NCBI GenBank assembly: GCA_037954235.1
Contig: JBBMOA010000004.1
Location: forward strand, 29,530,420 to 29,594,419
Direction of reading: 5' to 3'
Length of the DNA: 64,000 bases
Source of the DNA: Aulostomus chinensis
Lineage: Eukaryota; Chordata; Actinopteri; Syngnathiformes; Aulostomidae
A model generated the notes under the pieces. The model saw nothing but the letters and a program-made list of their open reading frames with translations, made no database searches and was not told the origin of the DNA. The first letter of the stretch is position 1. Every line of letters begins with the position of its first letter. Both the position numbers and the translations under genes were made by a program. Below are positions 21,886-32,135 of this stretch, piece after piece.

Positions 21886-22014
21886 CACTGTCATCCAGTC
21901 ATGTGACTGAAGTCATCCAGTCATGTGACTGAAGTCATCCATTCATGTCAGTGATGTCACTTGGCAGGACTGTCATTGCCTTCACATTCTAGAAAAGAAC
22001 CCAGACTCCACATT
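21886..22014 (-). repeat. Right arm of 130-bp inverted repeat
   Basis: Reverse complement of 20028-20160, including two units of the 22-bp tandem repeat. One clear difference is GTGAAGGCAATG against GTGACGGCAATG. Confidence 0.85.
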
Positions 22015-22145
22015 GACTCCTATCTATTATTGTGTCCCACCCTCCTGGTCCTTACCCTGAATTCTCAGAGTTTATATCCAGTTCAGTTCTCAAAACAGAT
22101 GAAGTCATGAGTGTAGATTAATTTCCTTTTCTCCACTGATTATAT

Positions 22146-22470
22146 GTCAAGGTTTGTGTGTGGGGGTGGAGCCTATCCCAGCAGCCTTTGGACAAGAGGC
22201 GGGGTTCATCCTGGACAGGTCACCAGTCCATCACAGGGCCAACACACAGAGACAGACAACCATTCACACTCACAGCCACACCTACAGTCAATTTAGAGTA
22301 TCAATCAGCCTCGTCCCCTCTTGATGTCTTTGGACTGTGGGAGGAAGCTGGAGTACCAGAGAGAACCCACACAGGAACAGGGAGAACATGCAGACTCACA
22401 CAATTGGGGCTCAAATCTGGAACCTTCTTGCTGTGAGGCCACAGTGCTGACCACTGCACCATTGTGTCCC
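22146..22470 (-). mobile_element. SINE-like repeat, minus orientation
   Basis: Reads on the minus strand from the head GGTGCAGTGGTCAGCACTG, through GGTTCTCTCTGGTACTCC, to the GGATAGGCTCCACCCCCAC end. The T-box part of the tRNA-like head is weak. The TGGA tail is missing. Confidence 0.8.
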
Positions 22471-22541
22471 CTGAAAATGCCACCAGATCGTTTGGATTTT
22501 CTATAAAATCAAGTACACATGAACATGAAGAGGTTTTCACA

Positions 22542-22613
22542 GGGCTGGTGGTGCAATGGATAGCATGACTGACTACTGTCAGAAGATTCTAGCTTCAACT
22601 CCTGGCTCGCTCA
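22542..22613 (+). pseudogene. tRNA-Arg-derived pseudogene
   Basis: GGGCTGGTGGTGCAATGGAT and TCAGAAGATTCTAG match the tRNA-Arg(ACG) family. The anticodon loop CTACTG has only six bases, the T arm begins AGCTTCAACTCC, and the acceptor has a T-C mismatch. Related copies lie at 43565-43637 and 48443-48504. Confidence 0.7.
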
Positions 22614-22719
22614 CTTAAAATTTTATACTCAGAAGCTTTCACACCTGAAGTGTGAACCACTGCTAAAAGTCCCTGAAATCCTCCAAGGTTTCCTCCTTGT
22701 CTGCTGTAAACATGAACAC

Positions 22720-22761
22720 ATGCATGGATCCTGCTACCTCTCACATGTTAAGCTGGCACTT
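22720..22761 (-). pseudogene. tRNA-Ala 3'-half relic
   Basis: On the minus strand AGCTTAACATGTGAGAGG and GGATCCATGC match the anticodon and T arms of the Ala gene at 52596-52668, with AAC in the anticodon place of AGC. No 5' half. The same relic is at about 48754-48795. Confidence 0.6.
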
Positions 22762-23104
22762 GACAGTGACAGCAGGAGAACAAAAAATCCCAGTGTGTCA
22801 TCAACATTTCCTGGAAACTAAATGACAGAAGCCAGTGGTGGCTGGTGAAAAAAATTCTTGGTGGGGCTGGTGTGCCAAAAACATTTCCGTGCCTAGTCTA
22901 GTATAATCATTCAAAAAGAGCAGCCGGACAATTATTCAATGTTTTAAAATAGTATTTACTTTCCTTCTTAAAATCGACAGTTTCAAAGACAAAAAAAACC
23001 AACAACAATTTACAACTACAGTAAATTTTATGCGATCAAATATTATACAATGATGTTAACTTTACAGAAGGTGATTTGAGCTTAATCTATACAATACAAA
23101 TCAA

Positions 23105-23350
23105 CAATGTGTGTGTGTGTGTGTCTCTCTCTCTGTCTCTCTCTTTGTTCATCTGTGTCTGTCTCTGTCTCCTTCTCTGTGTCTCCGTCTTTGTGTCCTT
23201 TTCTCTGTGTCTCTATCTCTGTTTGTCTGTCTCTTAGTGTGTGTGTCTCTCTCTGTCTCTCTCTCTTTGTGTCCGTCTCTCTTTCTCTCTTCGTCTACCT
23301 GTCTCTCTCCCTCTGTCTCTCTGTCTATTTGTTTCAGTCTTTCTGGGTGT
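23105..23350. repeat. (TG)n/(TC)n low-complexity tract
   Basis: About 240 bp of TCTCTC, TGTGTG and TGTCTC words inside the 3' non-coding part of the hAT. Overlapping Cys/Leu/Ser/Val-rich open frames are products of this tract. Confidence 0.95.
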
Positions 23351-23367
23351 GTGTTTGAATTCAGCAG

Positions 23368-25974
23368 TTATTTGTACAGGAACTTTGCTCGTCTCTCTTT
23401 CTGGGAGGCAAATTTCTCAATGACCCTGGTGTTGAAACCAGGAATGTTTCGTGTCAGTTTTTTCTCAGTGGAGAGCATAGCCAGAGCGTTGAGCCGATCT
23501 TGTGCCATTGTATTTGTAAGAAAAGTTTTTATCCTCTTCAAAGTGGAGAAGCACCTCTCAGATTCTGACGTTGTCATTGGTGTGGTGATGAGGATGTTGA
23601 GCAGACTTACAGTTTCAGTGAACGTGTCTTGAAGGTTATTTTCCATCAAAACCTGATAGAGAGCCAGTGCACCACTGCAACTCTGAAACTCTTCGTTCCC
23701 GTAGATCAGAGACAGCTCTGTTTGAAGTCTGGCCTTGTCCAATGAGGGATAGGCTTCCACTGTGGTTTTCAGTGCTGAATCTGGGAACTTTCGGCTGTGC
23801 TGTGGGAACAGGTCTCCTTGCAGGAGTGTGGCGCTGACAAGATGCTTGGTGAAACTAAATCTCTCCTTGGCATGGCTCACAATGGTGTCACATACCTATG
23901 CAATGATATAATTATACAAAATAGGAATTATTGCATCTTCACTTGTCTTCATACATTGACCTGATGAGCTAGCCTATATTATGTAATAAACATACTGTAA
24001 TGATTCATATCATCATAAAACAATATACATTTAAGTCTGGACCACTGTATCATATGGCCAACATCTTATTTTGATTTTATTTAATAATGTGATTCAAATC
24101 ACACTAAGAAGCAAGTTCTTACCTCCAGTGCCAAATGGTGCAGTGTGTCTTCTCCCAAGGTTCTGCGTCTCTTTGCGGGTGGCTCCTGAGCAGGTCCCCT
24201 GAACTCCTCATCCTCAGCCAGAGTAGGCACATCCTCCCTGACCCAACACATAAGTTTCATGAGTAAGTTCTAAAAACTGGTTCGGGATACATTAACAAAA
24301 CCAAAGGTGGATATCATTACTGTCAGTTATATTATACAGATAAATCAATGCTTTAAATAAGATGATATATAAGCATTTAAGTCTACATATACAGAGAAAT
24401 TGAGGTTAGGCTACAAATTTATTAATTTAGCATACCTGATAGCCTGCATGTGGTCAATGAATGTCTGGGTGACTCCTGCCATGTAGACAGCATCAATGTT
24501 TCTCTTCTGCAGCTGGTTGTAAAGGATGTCCACATGTGGCATGATTTTGTGGAACAGGGCCAGTAAAAAACAAAAAGTTTCATCTTCCAGCATTCTCACA
24601 TAGCCACCAGCTTCTCTCTTTGTCTGGCTATCAAACCCTTCACTGTTCCGGATAGCCTGAAAGCAATTCACCAGATCCTTCTTGTGCTCATAAACTGTGT
24701 TAACACGACTGTTGAAGTTCCAACGTGTTGATGATGCACTTGGAAGTCGGTGCGCAACCATCTCATCAAGCACTGCAGTTCTCTTGCTTGACTTAGAGAA
24801 AAAAGAAGCAAATCCCCCCATGTCAGAAAAAAAGTGACTGATCTGAGGGATGTGGGAGGTTGCTTGCTGCAGTATCAGGTTTAACTGATGGGCATAGCAG
24901 TGAACATAGTGAGCGTTTGGATAGATGTCTTGTACCTTTCGCTGCACTCCTCCTTTGGCACCCCTCATCACAGCTGCCCCATCACAGGCCTGGGCAATCA
25001 GCTTCTTTTCTTGTCCCTCAGAAAGGATGCTGTGCAGCCTCTCCAATAAGGCACTGGCTATTGCATCCGCACAGGTGTTGGGCAGTTTCAAAAATTCAAA
25101 GAACCGCTCTTGAATATTGTGGCGGTCGTCAATGTATCTCAGAACTAAGACTAACTGACACTGTGTTGAAACGTCAGTAGTTTCATCAGCCTGGATCGCT
25201 AAAAAGTCTGCCGATTTAACTTCATCCAGGATCTGTTCTCTCAAAACTGCCAGCATACAGTCCAGGAGCTCGTTCTGTACTGTCTTCGAGGTGCCTTTAA
25301 AAACGGTTGCATTTTCAAGGTGCTCCCTCAAGTCCCGATCAATGGATGCCATCAAGTCAACTGGACCTCTGAATATTCCAGCGTTGTCAGAGGAATCACT
25401 TTCGTCATGTCCCCGCAGAGCCAGTTCAAAAGCACCACGGAATTTAACAGTTAATTATCTTAGATAAGATGTTACGGTTCTTATCTACGTCATCATTGTG
25501 CTTCCTTACAGCGATGCGGTGACTGTCATCGAGCTGCGTTGCTATGCTAATCTTCCCAAGAACCGCTAGCTTCACGCAGTTTTCCATGTGAATTTTCGCT
25601 CTTTCGTGTTTCTTAATCCGCTCGGAGAGGTGCTTTAGGTCAGTGATTCCTGTCTGTGTCCATGCTGAATCACACCGGTCACTCCTGAAAGGGATGCAGG
25701 GGAAGCAAAAAAGTGCGTTGGCTGCTCCACAACCCGTCAGCCACGGCTTGCGCTGAAACCAGCTCCGGCAAAAAGTCCTGTTGTAGGATTTAGCCTTTTC
25801 CTTGGACTGCTGCTGGATGTTGATTTCAGGCTTGTCCGGTCCCAGCTCCTTAACGCGGATTTTTTCCGCCATGGTCCTCCTCGCAAAAGGGAAATTTAAA
25901 AGGGATCTCACCGAATTTGGTGGAAACTGCTGCTCTTGAACTTCGATCGTTGTTGTCGCCATTTTCTCTCTCAC
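23368..25974 (-). pseudogene. hAT transposase-like gene (TTF zinc finger, DUF4371, hAT dimerisation), three exons, one frameshift
   Basis: Exon 1 (25974-24436) opens with ATG and encodes a TTF-type zinc-finger-like region with FCFPC and a C...H pattern, then a DUF4371/RNase H-like region: DETTD, CDGAAVM, HCYAHQLNLIL and STRW motifs. Its donor is CAG|GTATGC. Exon 2 (24237-24123) follows an AG acceptor and ends GAG|GTAAGA; exon 3 (23895-23368) begins after ATAG and encodes the C-terminal hAT dimerisation motif ERCFSTLKRIKTF. Phases agree across both introns (198 and 227 bp). Near 25444 the frame shifts by one (stop after SKIINC, while the next frame continues KFRGAFELALRGHDESD), so the gene is broken unless this is a sequencing error. 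The family is known in teleosts as ZMYM1-like or hAT transposase-derived proteins; nuclear DNA binding is inferred. Confidence 0.85.
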
Positions 25975-26492
25975 TCACTTCTCGCGGTATTTTTTTTCGT
26001 AGGGCATCGGAAATCTGGGAATTTCACTACGCAAAAAGAATATCGCGGGCTCCTCAGCTAGCTTTAGCAATCCAAACCTTCACGCATTTTACGTTGGCGT
26101 AGGGGCGACTTTTCCAGCGCCCCTACGCCGTTAAATTTGGCGATGTTGATTGGCCAATTATTCATTATTTTTCCCTAGCAACCATACAGGATTGGCTAAT
26201 TAATTGCAGGTCTTTCTGGTCTTGCAGGTCTGCACCACTTTCACAAGCGCCCCTAAAGACAAATTATACAGTCTATCGGAGTAAATTCACTTTTAATTGA
26301 ATGAGTCAGTTGGCGTAAATGTTGTTTAAATGACCCATATTGCATGTAGACACACACAATTAAGTAAGGCTGACATTGACGCTAAAAATTGTAAACATAT
26401 GCACATATATATGTATAAATACATGTAGAGATTTTCCTCTCCACATCTGGTGGGGCGGCGCCACAGCGCCCCCTATGAGCCAGCCGCTACTG

Positions 26493-26983
26493 GTGGATAA
26501 TAAAAAAACTTTCTCATTCAAGTTGAAACCTGCAAGAGGCAGCAGACAAGGTCAAATTAATTTGACACATCAAACTAAACAACAATAGGGGGCATACTGC
26601 CCTCTACTGACTAAAGCTGATAATGCTACCATGAACTATCAGGAAAAGAAAAGCACAAATTAAACAAAATAATACAGGACATTCACCCCCCCCCCCCAAA
26701 AAAAAGAAAAAATATATTTAAAAAAATGTCCTCAAATAGTGAAGTTTCATCAAACCTTGTGTCTGTATGTTGTGATAGTATTTTATACACAAAATGAGAG
26801 TAAACTCACCTCCATGTTTGATGCAGTACAGAAAAAGAACATAAATCCCTTTATTCTCCTGCCATTAAAGTTCATAAACTAGCAAGAATGTCAGGTAGCA
26901 TTAGCATTAACTTCAGCTAAAGTCTACCAGCTTTCAGGTACCTTTAACAATCGCCTTCCTTGCTACTTAAGGCTTTATCGTCC
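26493..26983. other. Spacer with poly-C tract
   Basis: Nothing recognised apart from 13 Cs at 26685-26697 followed by an A-rich stretch. Confidence 0.5.
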
Positions 26984-27108
26984 ATCGTTGTCTTCCGCTT
27001 ATTCCTTACTATGAAGGGTCGCGGGGGGGCTGGAGACTATCCCAGCATCAACGGGCGAGAGGCGGGGTTCACCCTGGACAGTTCGACAGTCCATCGCAGG
27101 GCCAACAT
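26984..27108 (-). mobile_element. SINE-like 3' fragment
   Basis: On the minus strand it holds GGGTGAACCCCGCCTCTC and GGGATAGTCTCCAGCCCCC-like landmarks and ends AGGAATAAGCGGAAGACAA. It breaks into the inverted flank copy at about 27110. Confidence 0.7.
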
Positions 27109-27109
27109 A

Positions 27110-30023
27110 CAGCAATTGCTTGCAGTGTACAAGTCCCAAGACTTTCATAAAATTCATCACTGGATTCAGGACGACCCCTGCTGCTCGGCCCCGGTGGGCG
27201 GGAGGAGGCTCAGGCCCAAACAACGCTGACTGCAGCTTTAATTTAATCCTAGGTTTATGTAAAACTCTGATAAATCAGTGGTATTTATTTCATGATTTTC
27301 ATAGGAATAAGTTAAGAATAAAATGCCAGTTCATGGTTAAGCTAAAATTTACATAAATAAGTATTTGTTATGAAGAAGATATTAAAATGTATAAAATTTG
27401 TTTAATATTAGTAACTTTCAAAAAAACATCATTTCATGGGGTGTGAATGTCTTTAAAAAATGTTAAAGTAATTCTATTACGTTAGGTTACGTGCGTGAGT
27501 TCATGACCTTTAGTGTTTACACTTCCGGGAGAAACGCGCGCGAGGAAGAAGGAGCATCGTGTAATGGCGTAACGTTATCGGAGTTTGGAGACTGTGTGTC
27601 GTCGGAGAGGAGTTTTTATCGGTAACGGACTGTGAACTGTAATTGACCGACGTGATCGGAGTGCGTGAGTCGGATTCTCCGCCACCGATTGTGTTTTGTT
27701 GAGCACCAGGCAAGTCCAGTTACAGAAGCTAGCGGGAGCTAGGCTAACGCTGTCCACGCTGAAGGGAGACGCCGCTGCAAGGACGGGACAGGAGCTTCGG
27801 ATAGTCGCCTCGGGAGAGAGTCGTTAACGGAGGACGCGTCACTGCTGCCGACGGAGTCGGAGGATGTGCCGCTGCTGCCGAGTCACGGAGGTCTGTTGCT
27901 GCGGGCTGCTGCGAGCGGGACGGTTGCTGCCACAACGAGCGAGGGATTCATCGGCTGCGGTCCGGTATTGTTGACTTCACCGACACACGGGGGGATCTGG
28001 TAAAGGTTTCCATCATGAGCTCCAGCTAAAGCGCGCCAACGAAAGTAAACAAGAGTGCACTCGAAATAAAATTAGACAGTTGAAAGAGAGACAAACAATA
28101 TACCCCGGGGTTCTTTATTATTTTCTATAGTCTTGTTTATTCAAGGTTTGAATGTGTTTTTCTGCAAGCCTTTAATACATTTTCTAAACTGAAATCTTGT
28201 GTTGTTTCATTGAATTTGTGTGTTGTTACTGAAGCTTTACAGCAGAGTTTAAAGGTCAAGTGTTCTCCCCATAGCCTCCATTTGAATATTTAAGAGTGAG
28301 AATCATACATTGCCCTAGATTGATATTAATTATTCCAGATGGGACTTTTACCATACAAGATATTTGAAATGAGTTAAAGTGTTCCCTGTAAGCCTAAGGT
28401 GAGTTTTAATATTGGAGCCGGTGGTAAAAGGGTTACATTTAGAAATCTAAACCCCTGCTACCATGAGCACACATGGAAATAAAGACTCAACTGACCGCTC
28501 GGTCTACTTCAGCTCGCACACTGAACAATACTGTTGTTTACTTGCTAGCTGATAAGTGAGCAGCTGATGTTTGCAATAACATTGAAATAAACTAAAAATA
28601 GAGTCAATAGTTCAAATCCTATCACCACCAAAGGAGCCACGTCTTTAACACTTCAATCTCATAGCGACTCCTCAGGATTTCTTCTTCTCTCCATTGCATT
28701 TTGTAGGAGGCTCCTGCCGGTCCACACTGCCTTCCCCCTAACAGATTCAGCTACTGAGACTAAAGTTCGTTAGTGAGCTCAATGCATTAAAGTGACTTAA
28801 TATTTGTTGAAAACTAAATAGGCGTGAAGCTGTAACCTCACATGAACACTCGAAGTCTAGATTTCAGCTGCATGTGAAGAAATCAGCATAAAATCCTTGT
28901 GTTGGTGTTTAAACCTGGACTACCAGAACCAGGCTAAGAGGTGTTTGTCTGTTAGCTGTGAAGCAAACTGAAACATGAAGGCTTTGAGGGTTTGTTCTCA
29001 ACACAAAGAAAGATTCAATGCTCAGACTGCCAACTCTGTAAAAAAAAAAAAAAAAACATTTTTACAAATTTCAGTTTATTTCTTCATGAAGATCTTAATG
29101 AGGCAATCAGCACCAGAGCACTAAAGTTAAAATTAGTAACACTGTCACTAACGATGGATTTATTTGACCCAATGTAGTTTTCCTGATCAAATATAGTTTT
29201 CATCAAAATATAGTATTTTTTTATAATTAATTATTTCCTAATATGCAACGTCACATAAATGAAAAAATGGAGGACCCTATAAAATGACCTGACGTCAGTG
29301 TTCAAGGGTGAAGTCATTTTTGGAATGAAGAAGAGTTCATCCAGCTTTTTTTGCCTCGTGTCTCTGAACCAGCTCATTTGTTGTGTCCACGCAGAGAGAG
29401 AGAGGATAAATGTGATCGTGGAGAAGTCCTTTTGTTCTTCAACTGGTCCAACTTGATGGTGAGTCTCCTTTTATCAAGGATTACTGAATGCTTGTGTTAT
29501 TCATGGCATTGTTAACACTTTATAAACCCTTCATTCAGAGCTGTAAAGAACCTTTAACCTCATATCCCAGACATCAAAGTGGGCCACTAACCGGTGAGAT
29601 GAAGCTATGCTATGCTGCTACATTCTGAAGAGGTAAAGTAGCAGGTTCTGAGAGTGATGGCTAACCTGGATGTGTTCATCTCCTACTTTAATATCAGCGT
29701 CCCAACTTGGAGCTCTGACCACCTCCAGCTTTTTGTTCCTGTTTCTGCTTCAGTCAACAGGGAACTCAAACCTGCAATAGAATCATCAACAACAATGGAA
29801 TAGAAAACAGAGGAAGAAAAAATATCATAAACTTACAAAGCTGAGAAATGTTCATGAAGAATAAATGCACACATTATGATTGAGGCCAGAAAGTAAAACT
29901 CCACACCAAATGTATTTTGACATGTAGGGATAATGAACTTGAATGTGTTGAAATAGCAGATAAATGAATCCACTATCACACAACAAGATGATGACCCACT
30001 ATCACAAGATGGCGTCACAGATC
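27110..30023 (-). repeat. Inverted copy of the 5S-array flank (arm 1)
   Basis: Reverse complement of 53968-57412, and its first part also of 1-600. Identity is high with scattered substitutions and indels. At about 29390, where the other arm has some 590 bp extra (54565-55155), this arm has a short GAGAGAGAG run. The copy ends cleanly after ATGGCGTCACAGATC on the right and at the SINE fragment on the left. No protein gene is supported within it; the 18-A run at 29040 is a poly-T in the other arm. Confidence 0.92.
27500..28030 (+). promoter_or_regulatory. CpG-rich module, promoter or first-exon candidate
   Basis: Sequence dense in CG dinucleotides within an AT-rich surround, for example GAGGACGCGTCACTGCTGCC and GCGAGCGGGACGG, ending near GATCTGGTAAAGGT, which has a splice-donor-like GGTAAAG. 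It is present three times in the window (also 56510-57045 in reverse, and partially at 1-200), with reading frames broken between copies, so a non-coding 5' exon or CpG-island promoter is more likely than a protein. Direction of transcription is inferred from the donor-like site only. Confidence 0.4.
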
Positions 30024-30781
30024 CTGATGCTCTGAGCAGGAAACACCGAGCAAAACATGACTAAAAAGCTCCTGCTGTTCCCTCCATGAAAAACTGTGGC
30101 ACTGATGAGAAGAAGGATCCCAGCGTCCTCTGAGGATCCATCGCCGCACCATTCGGTAGAAGGATGATCGGGTCGGCACCAGGAAAACCCTTGTGTCTCC
30201 GATGCAGGAAAGGTGGAGCACTGAAGAGGACACATTGTGGCGTCCTGAAGAGGACATTTGGTGGAGCCTGAGACAGCAAACATCATGCCGCCCTTCATCA
30301 GAAGAACCACAGCACCAGAAGAAAGAATCCTGGCAGTGACGACAGGGAGGATCAGGGTGTCCTCCTCACCACCACCTTTAAACCTTCAAATGAACTTTCA
30401 AAAGCTTCAGAGTGGTGAATGATTTTTTTAAACCTTTATTTTTTGTTTTTCCTTTAATTCTCATTTGTACGATTGTCTGATTCATTAGAAATAAACACTG
30501 TCTGCTAGGTTTAAGTTGACTGTGATTCTCTTTTTGCATGCAAGTTGAAAGTTATGCCAATAAAAACCACAAGTATTTGAAGACCAAAGGAAGAACCCCC
30601 AAGGTCAGGACCCTGAGATCAAAGTGAGCGCTCTGATCTCAGAGGTTTGGGATATTTCACATCCCATGGCCCTTCAAATAAGAGCCCTGTGTCACTGTCT
30701 ACAAGTTTTAAACCGTATTTGTTTGTGAAAATTAAAACCAGACGACCACTGTGGTCCTGTTTACACGGTAAGTAAAGCCCA
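30024..30781. other. Spacer, nothing recognised
   Basis: GA-rich stretch with overlapping minus-strand open frames at 30002-30310 in all frames, none with a recognisable motif. An AATAAACACTG word occurs at 30490. Confidence 0.45.
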
Positions 30782-30853
30782 GATGCCATGGTGGACCTGT
30801 TAGCACCCTGGACTTTGAATCCAGTGACCTGAGTCCAAGTCTCAGTTCCAGCA
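30782..30853 (+). pseudogene. tRNA-Gln(TTG) pseudogene
   Basis: TTAGCACCCTGGACTTTGAA and TCCAGTGACCTGAGTCC follow tRNA-Gln, with anticodon loop CTTTGAA (TTG). The D arm reads TGGTGGACCTGTTAGC instead of TGGTGTAATGGTTAGC, the T loop has TCC, and the acceptor strands GATGCCA and TTCCAGC have three mismatches. Not expected to give a stable tRNA. Confidence 0.75.
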
Positions 30854-31118
30854 GGTTTCCTGCAGCCTGCTGACCCGATACCGGTGAGCGTGTTACGTCA
30901 TTTCCTGCCTGTAATACTATCGCTGTGTTGTTCGACTTTCTCAATCCTCCCTCAGGTGTACTGCTAACTTAATCGCTTTAAGCACCACTGTATACGACGT
31001 TTTGGTGTAATACATAGGTTTCTGTCACTTAACTCTTTAGCAGGACTTTGCTCTGAAATTCCTTGTTCTATTTGTTATATTTGCCACAGGTCCGCTAGCT
31101 CACCTTAGCACACTAGCT

Positions 31119-32069
31119 ATGGCCGCTCTCTCTCTTTCCGCCTCTCCCCCCACCTCTCCCTCCCTCTCCTGCTCCATGTGCCAGATGTTTAGCTACTCCT
31201 CTGCCTCCTTTAGTGACAATGGTACGTGTAAAAAGTGTAGTTTGTTTGTAGTCCTGGAGGCGAGGCTTAGTGAGTTAGAAACTCGGCTCCGCACCATGGA
31301 AGCTAGCGGTAGTCCTTTACCTTCAGGAGCTACTCAGTCCACCTTAGTGGGTGCGGAGCCACCTAGCCTAGCCACCGCTAGCAGCTCCCCCGCAGCTCCC
31401 GAGCAGCCGGGAACTAGCCAGTCCCGCTGGGTGACATCACGAGGGAAACCTAGACGCAGTAAGCCCGTGTTTGCCCACCAACCCCTTCATGTTTCCAACC
31501 GCTTTTCCCCACTCAGCGACACACCCGCTGAGAGTGAAACTCTTCATGTCGGCTCTGTTGCTCGCAGCCCCGATGTGAAGCCGACATTAGTTATTGGCAG
31601 TTCTGTTCTTCGCAACGTGAAGGTGGAGACTCCAGCGAGCATAAAGTGCATCCCAGGGGCCAGAACGGGCGACGTTGAGGCAAATCTAAAGCTGCTGGCA
31701 AAACGTAAGGTTAAATACAGTAAGATTGTAATACATGTCGGCGCTAATGACACCCGGCTTCGCCAGTCGGAATTAACTAAAGTTAACATGGCTTCGGTGT
31801 GCAACTACGCAAAAACAATGTCGGACTCCGTAATTTTCTCTGGCCCGCTGCCCAATTTAGCGAGTGACGACATGTTTAGCCGCATGCGTTCATTCCATCG
31901 CTGGATGTCTAGGTGGTGCTTAGATAACAACGTGGCTTACATAGACAATTGGAGCTCCTTCTGGGGAAAGCCTGGTCTGATTCGGAGAGATGGCGTCCAT
32001 CCTACTTTGGATGGTGCATCTCTCTTATCTAGGAACATAGGCCAATTTATTAGCAATACTAATCCCTGA
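31119..32069 (+). CDS. L2 LINE ORF1 protein (CxxC motifs, coiled coil, SGNH esterase-like)
   Basis: A 316-residue protein. Near the N terminus it has C18-x2-C21 and C37-x2-C40, a possible zinc-binding pair, followed by a short coiled-coil-like Leu/Glu stretch at about 42-61. From about 154 an SGNH-hydrolase-like domain can be traced: VIGSSVLRNV at 157-166 (block I, GSS where GDS is usual), HVGANDTR from 206 (block III GxND) and DGVHP at 291-295 (block V DxxH). In CR1/L2 LINEs such ORF1 proteins bind RNA and membranes and assist retrotransposition. ORF2 starts 67 bp after its stop. The loss of Asp in block I is not fatal, since Ser is kept. The start chosen is the first ATG in frame. Confidence 0.85.
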   Translation: MAALSLSASPPTSPSLSCSMCQMFSYSSASFSDNGTCKKCSLFVVLEARLSELETRLRTMEASGSPLPSGATQSTLVGAEPPSLATASSSPAAPEQPGTSQSRWVTSRGKPRRSKPVFAHQPLHVSNRFSPLSDTPAESETLHVGSVARSPDVKPTLVIGSSVLRNVKVETPASIKCIPGARTGDVEANLKLLAKRKVKYSKIVIHVGANDTRLRQSELTKVNMASVCNYAKTMSDSVIFSGPLPNLASDDMFSRMRSFHRWMSRWCLDNNVAYIDNWSSFWGKPGLIRRDGVHPTLDGASLLSRNIGQFISNTNP

Positions 32070-32135
32070 CAAGCAACCAGAGTTCAGACCAGCAGGCAGA
32101 GCTGCAGTTTAACACGCCCCTCTGCTGGTTCCTTC

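Larger units (their letters stand above)
22490..22830 (+). repeat. Direct repeat B, copy 1
   Basis: Matches 48375-48872 from the SINE head through the tRNA-Arg relic and the tRNA-Ala relic to AATGACAGAAGC. The hAT element begins directly after that word. Copy 2 continues past it with TGTTGAATTTCTG, so the hAT left end is a true insertion boundary. Confidence 0.88.
22833..26492 (-). mobile_element. hAT element, 3.66 kb, with imperfect terminal inverted repeats
   Basis: The left end begins CAGTGGTGGCTGGTG and the right end read inward begins CAGTAGCGGCTGGCT, 12 of 15 matching, both continuing into GGGGC-rich sequence. CAGNGGCGGCT-type ends are typical of hAT (Charlie-like) elements. The encoded protein on the minus strand has a hAT architecture. 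The left flank is an authenticated insertion point by comparison with 48860. An 8-bp target duplication expected of hATs is not visible: the left flank ends ACAGAAGC and the right begins GTGGATAA, so the right side may have been deleted or rearranged after insertion. Confidence 0.8.

Noticed and set aside
23111..23632. 173-codon Ser/Val/Leu/Cys-rich frame
   Set aside because: Translation of a TG/TC repeat running antisense through the hAT last exon.
28605..28625. B-box-like GTTCAAATCC as a tRNA gene
   Set aside because: No anticodon arm, A box or acceptor pairing could be drawn around it.
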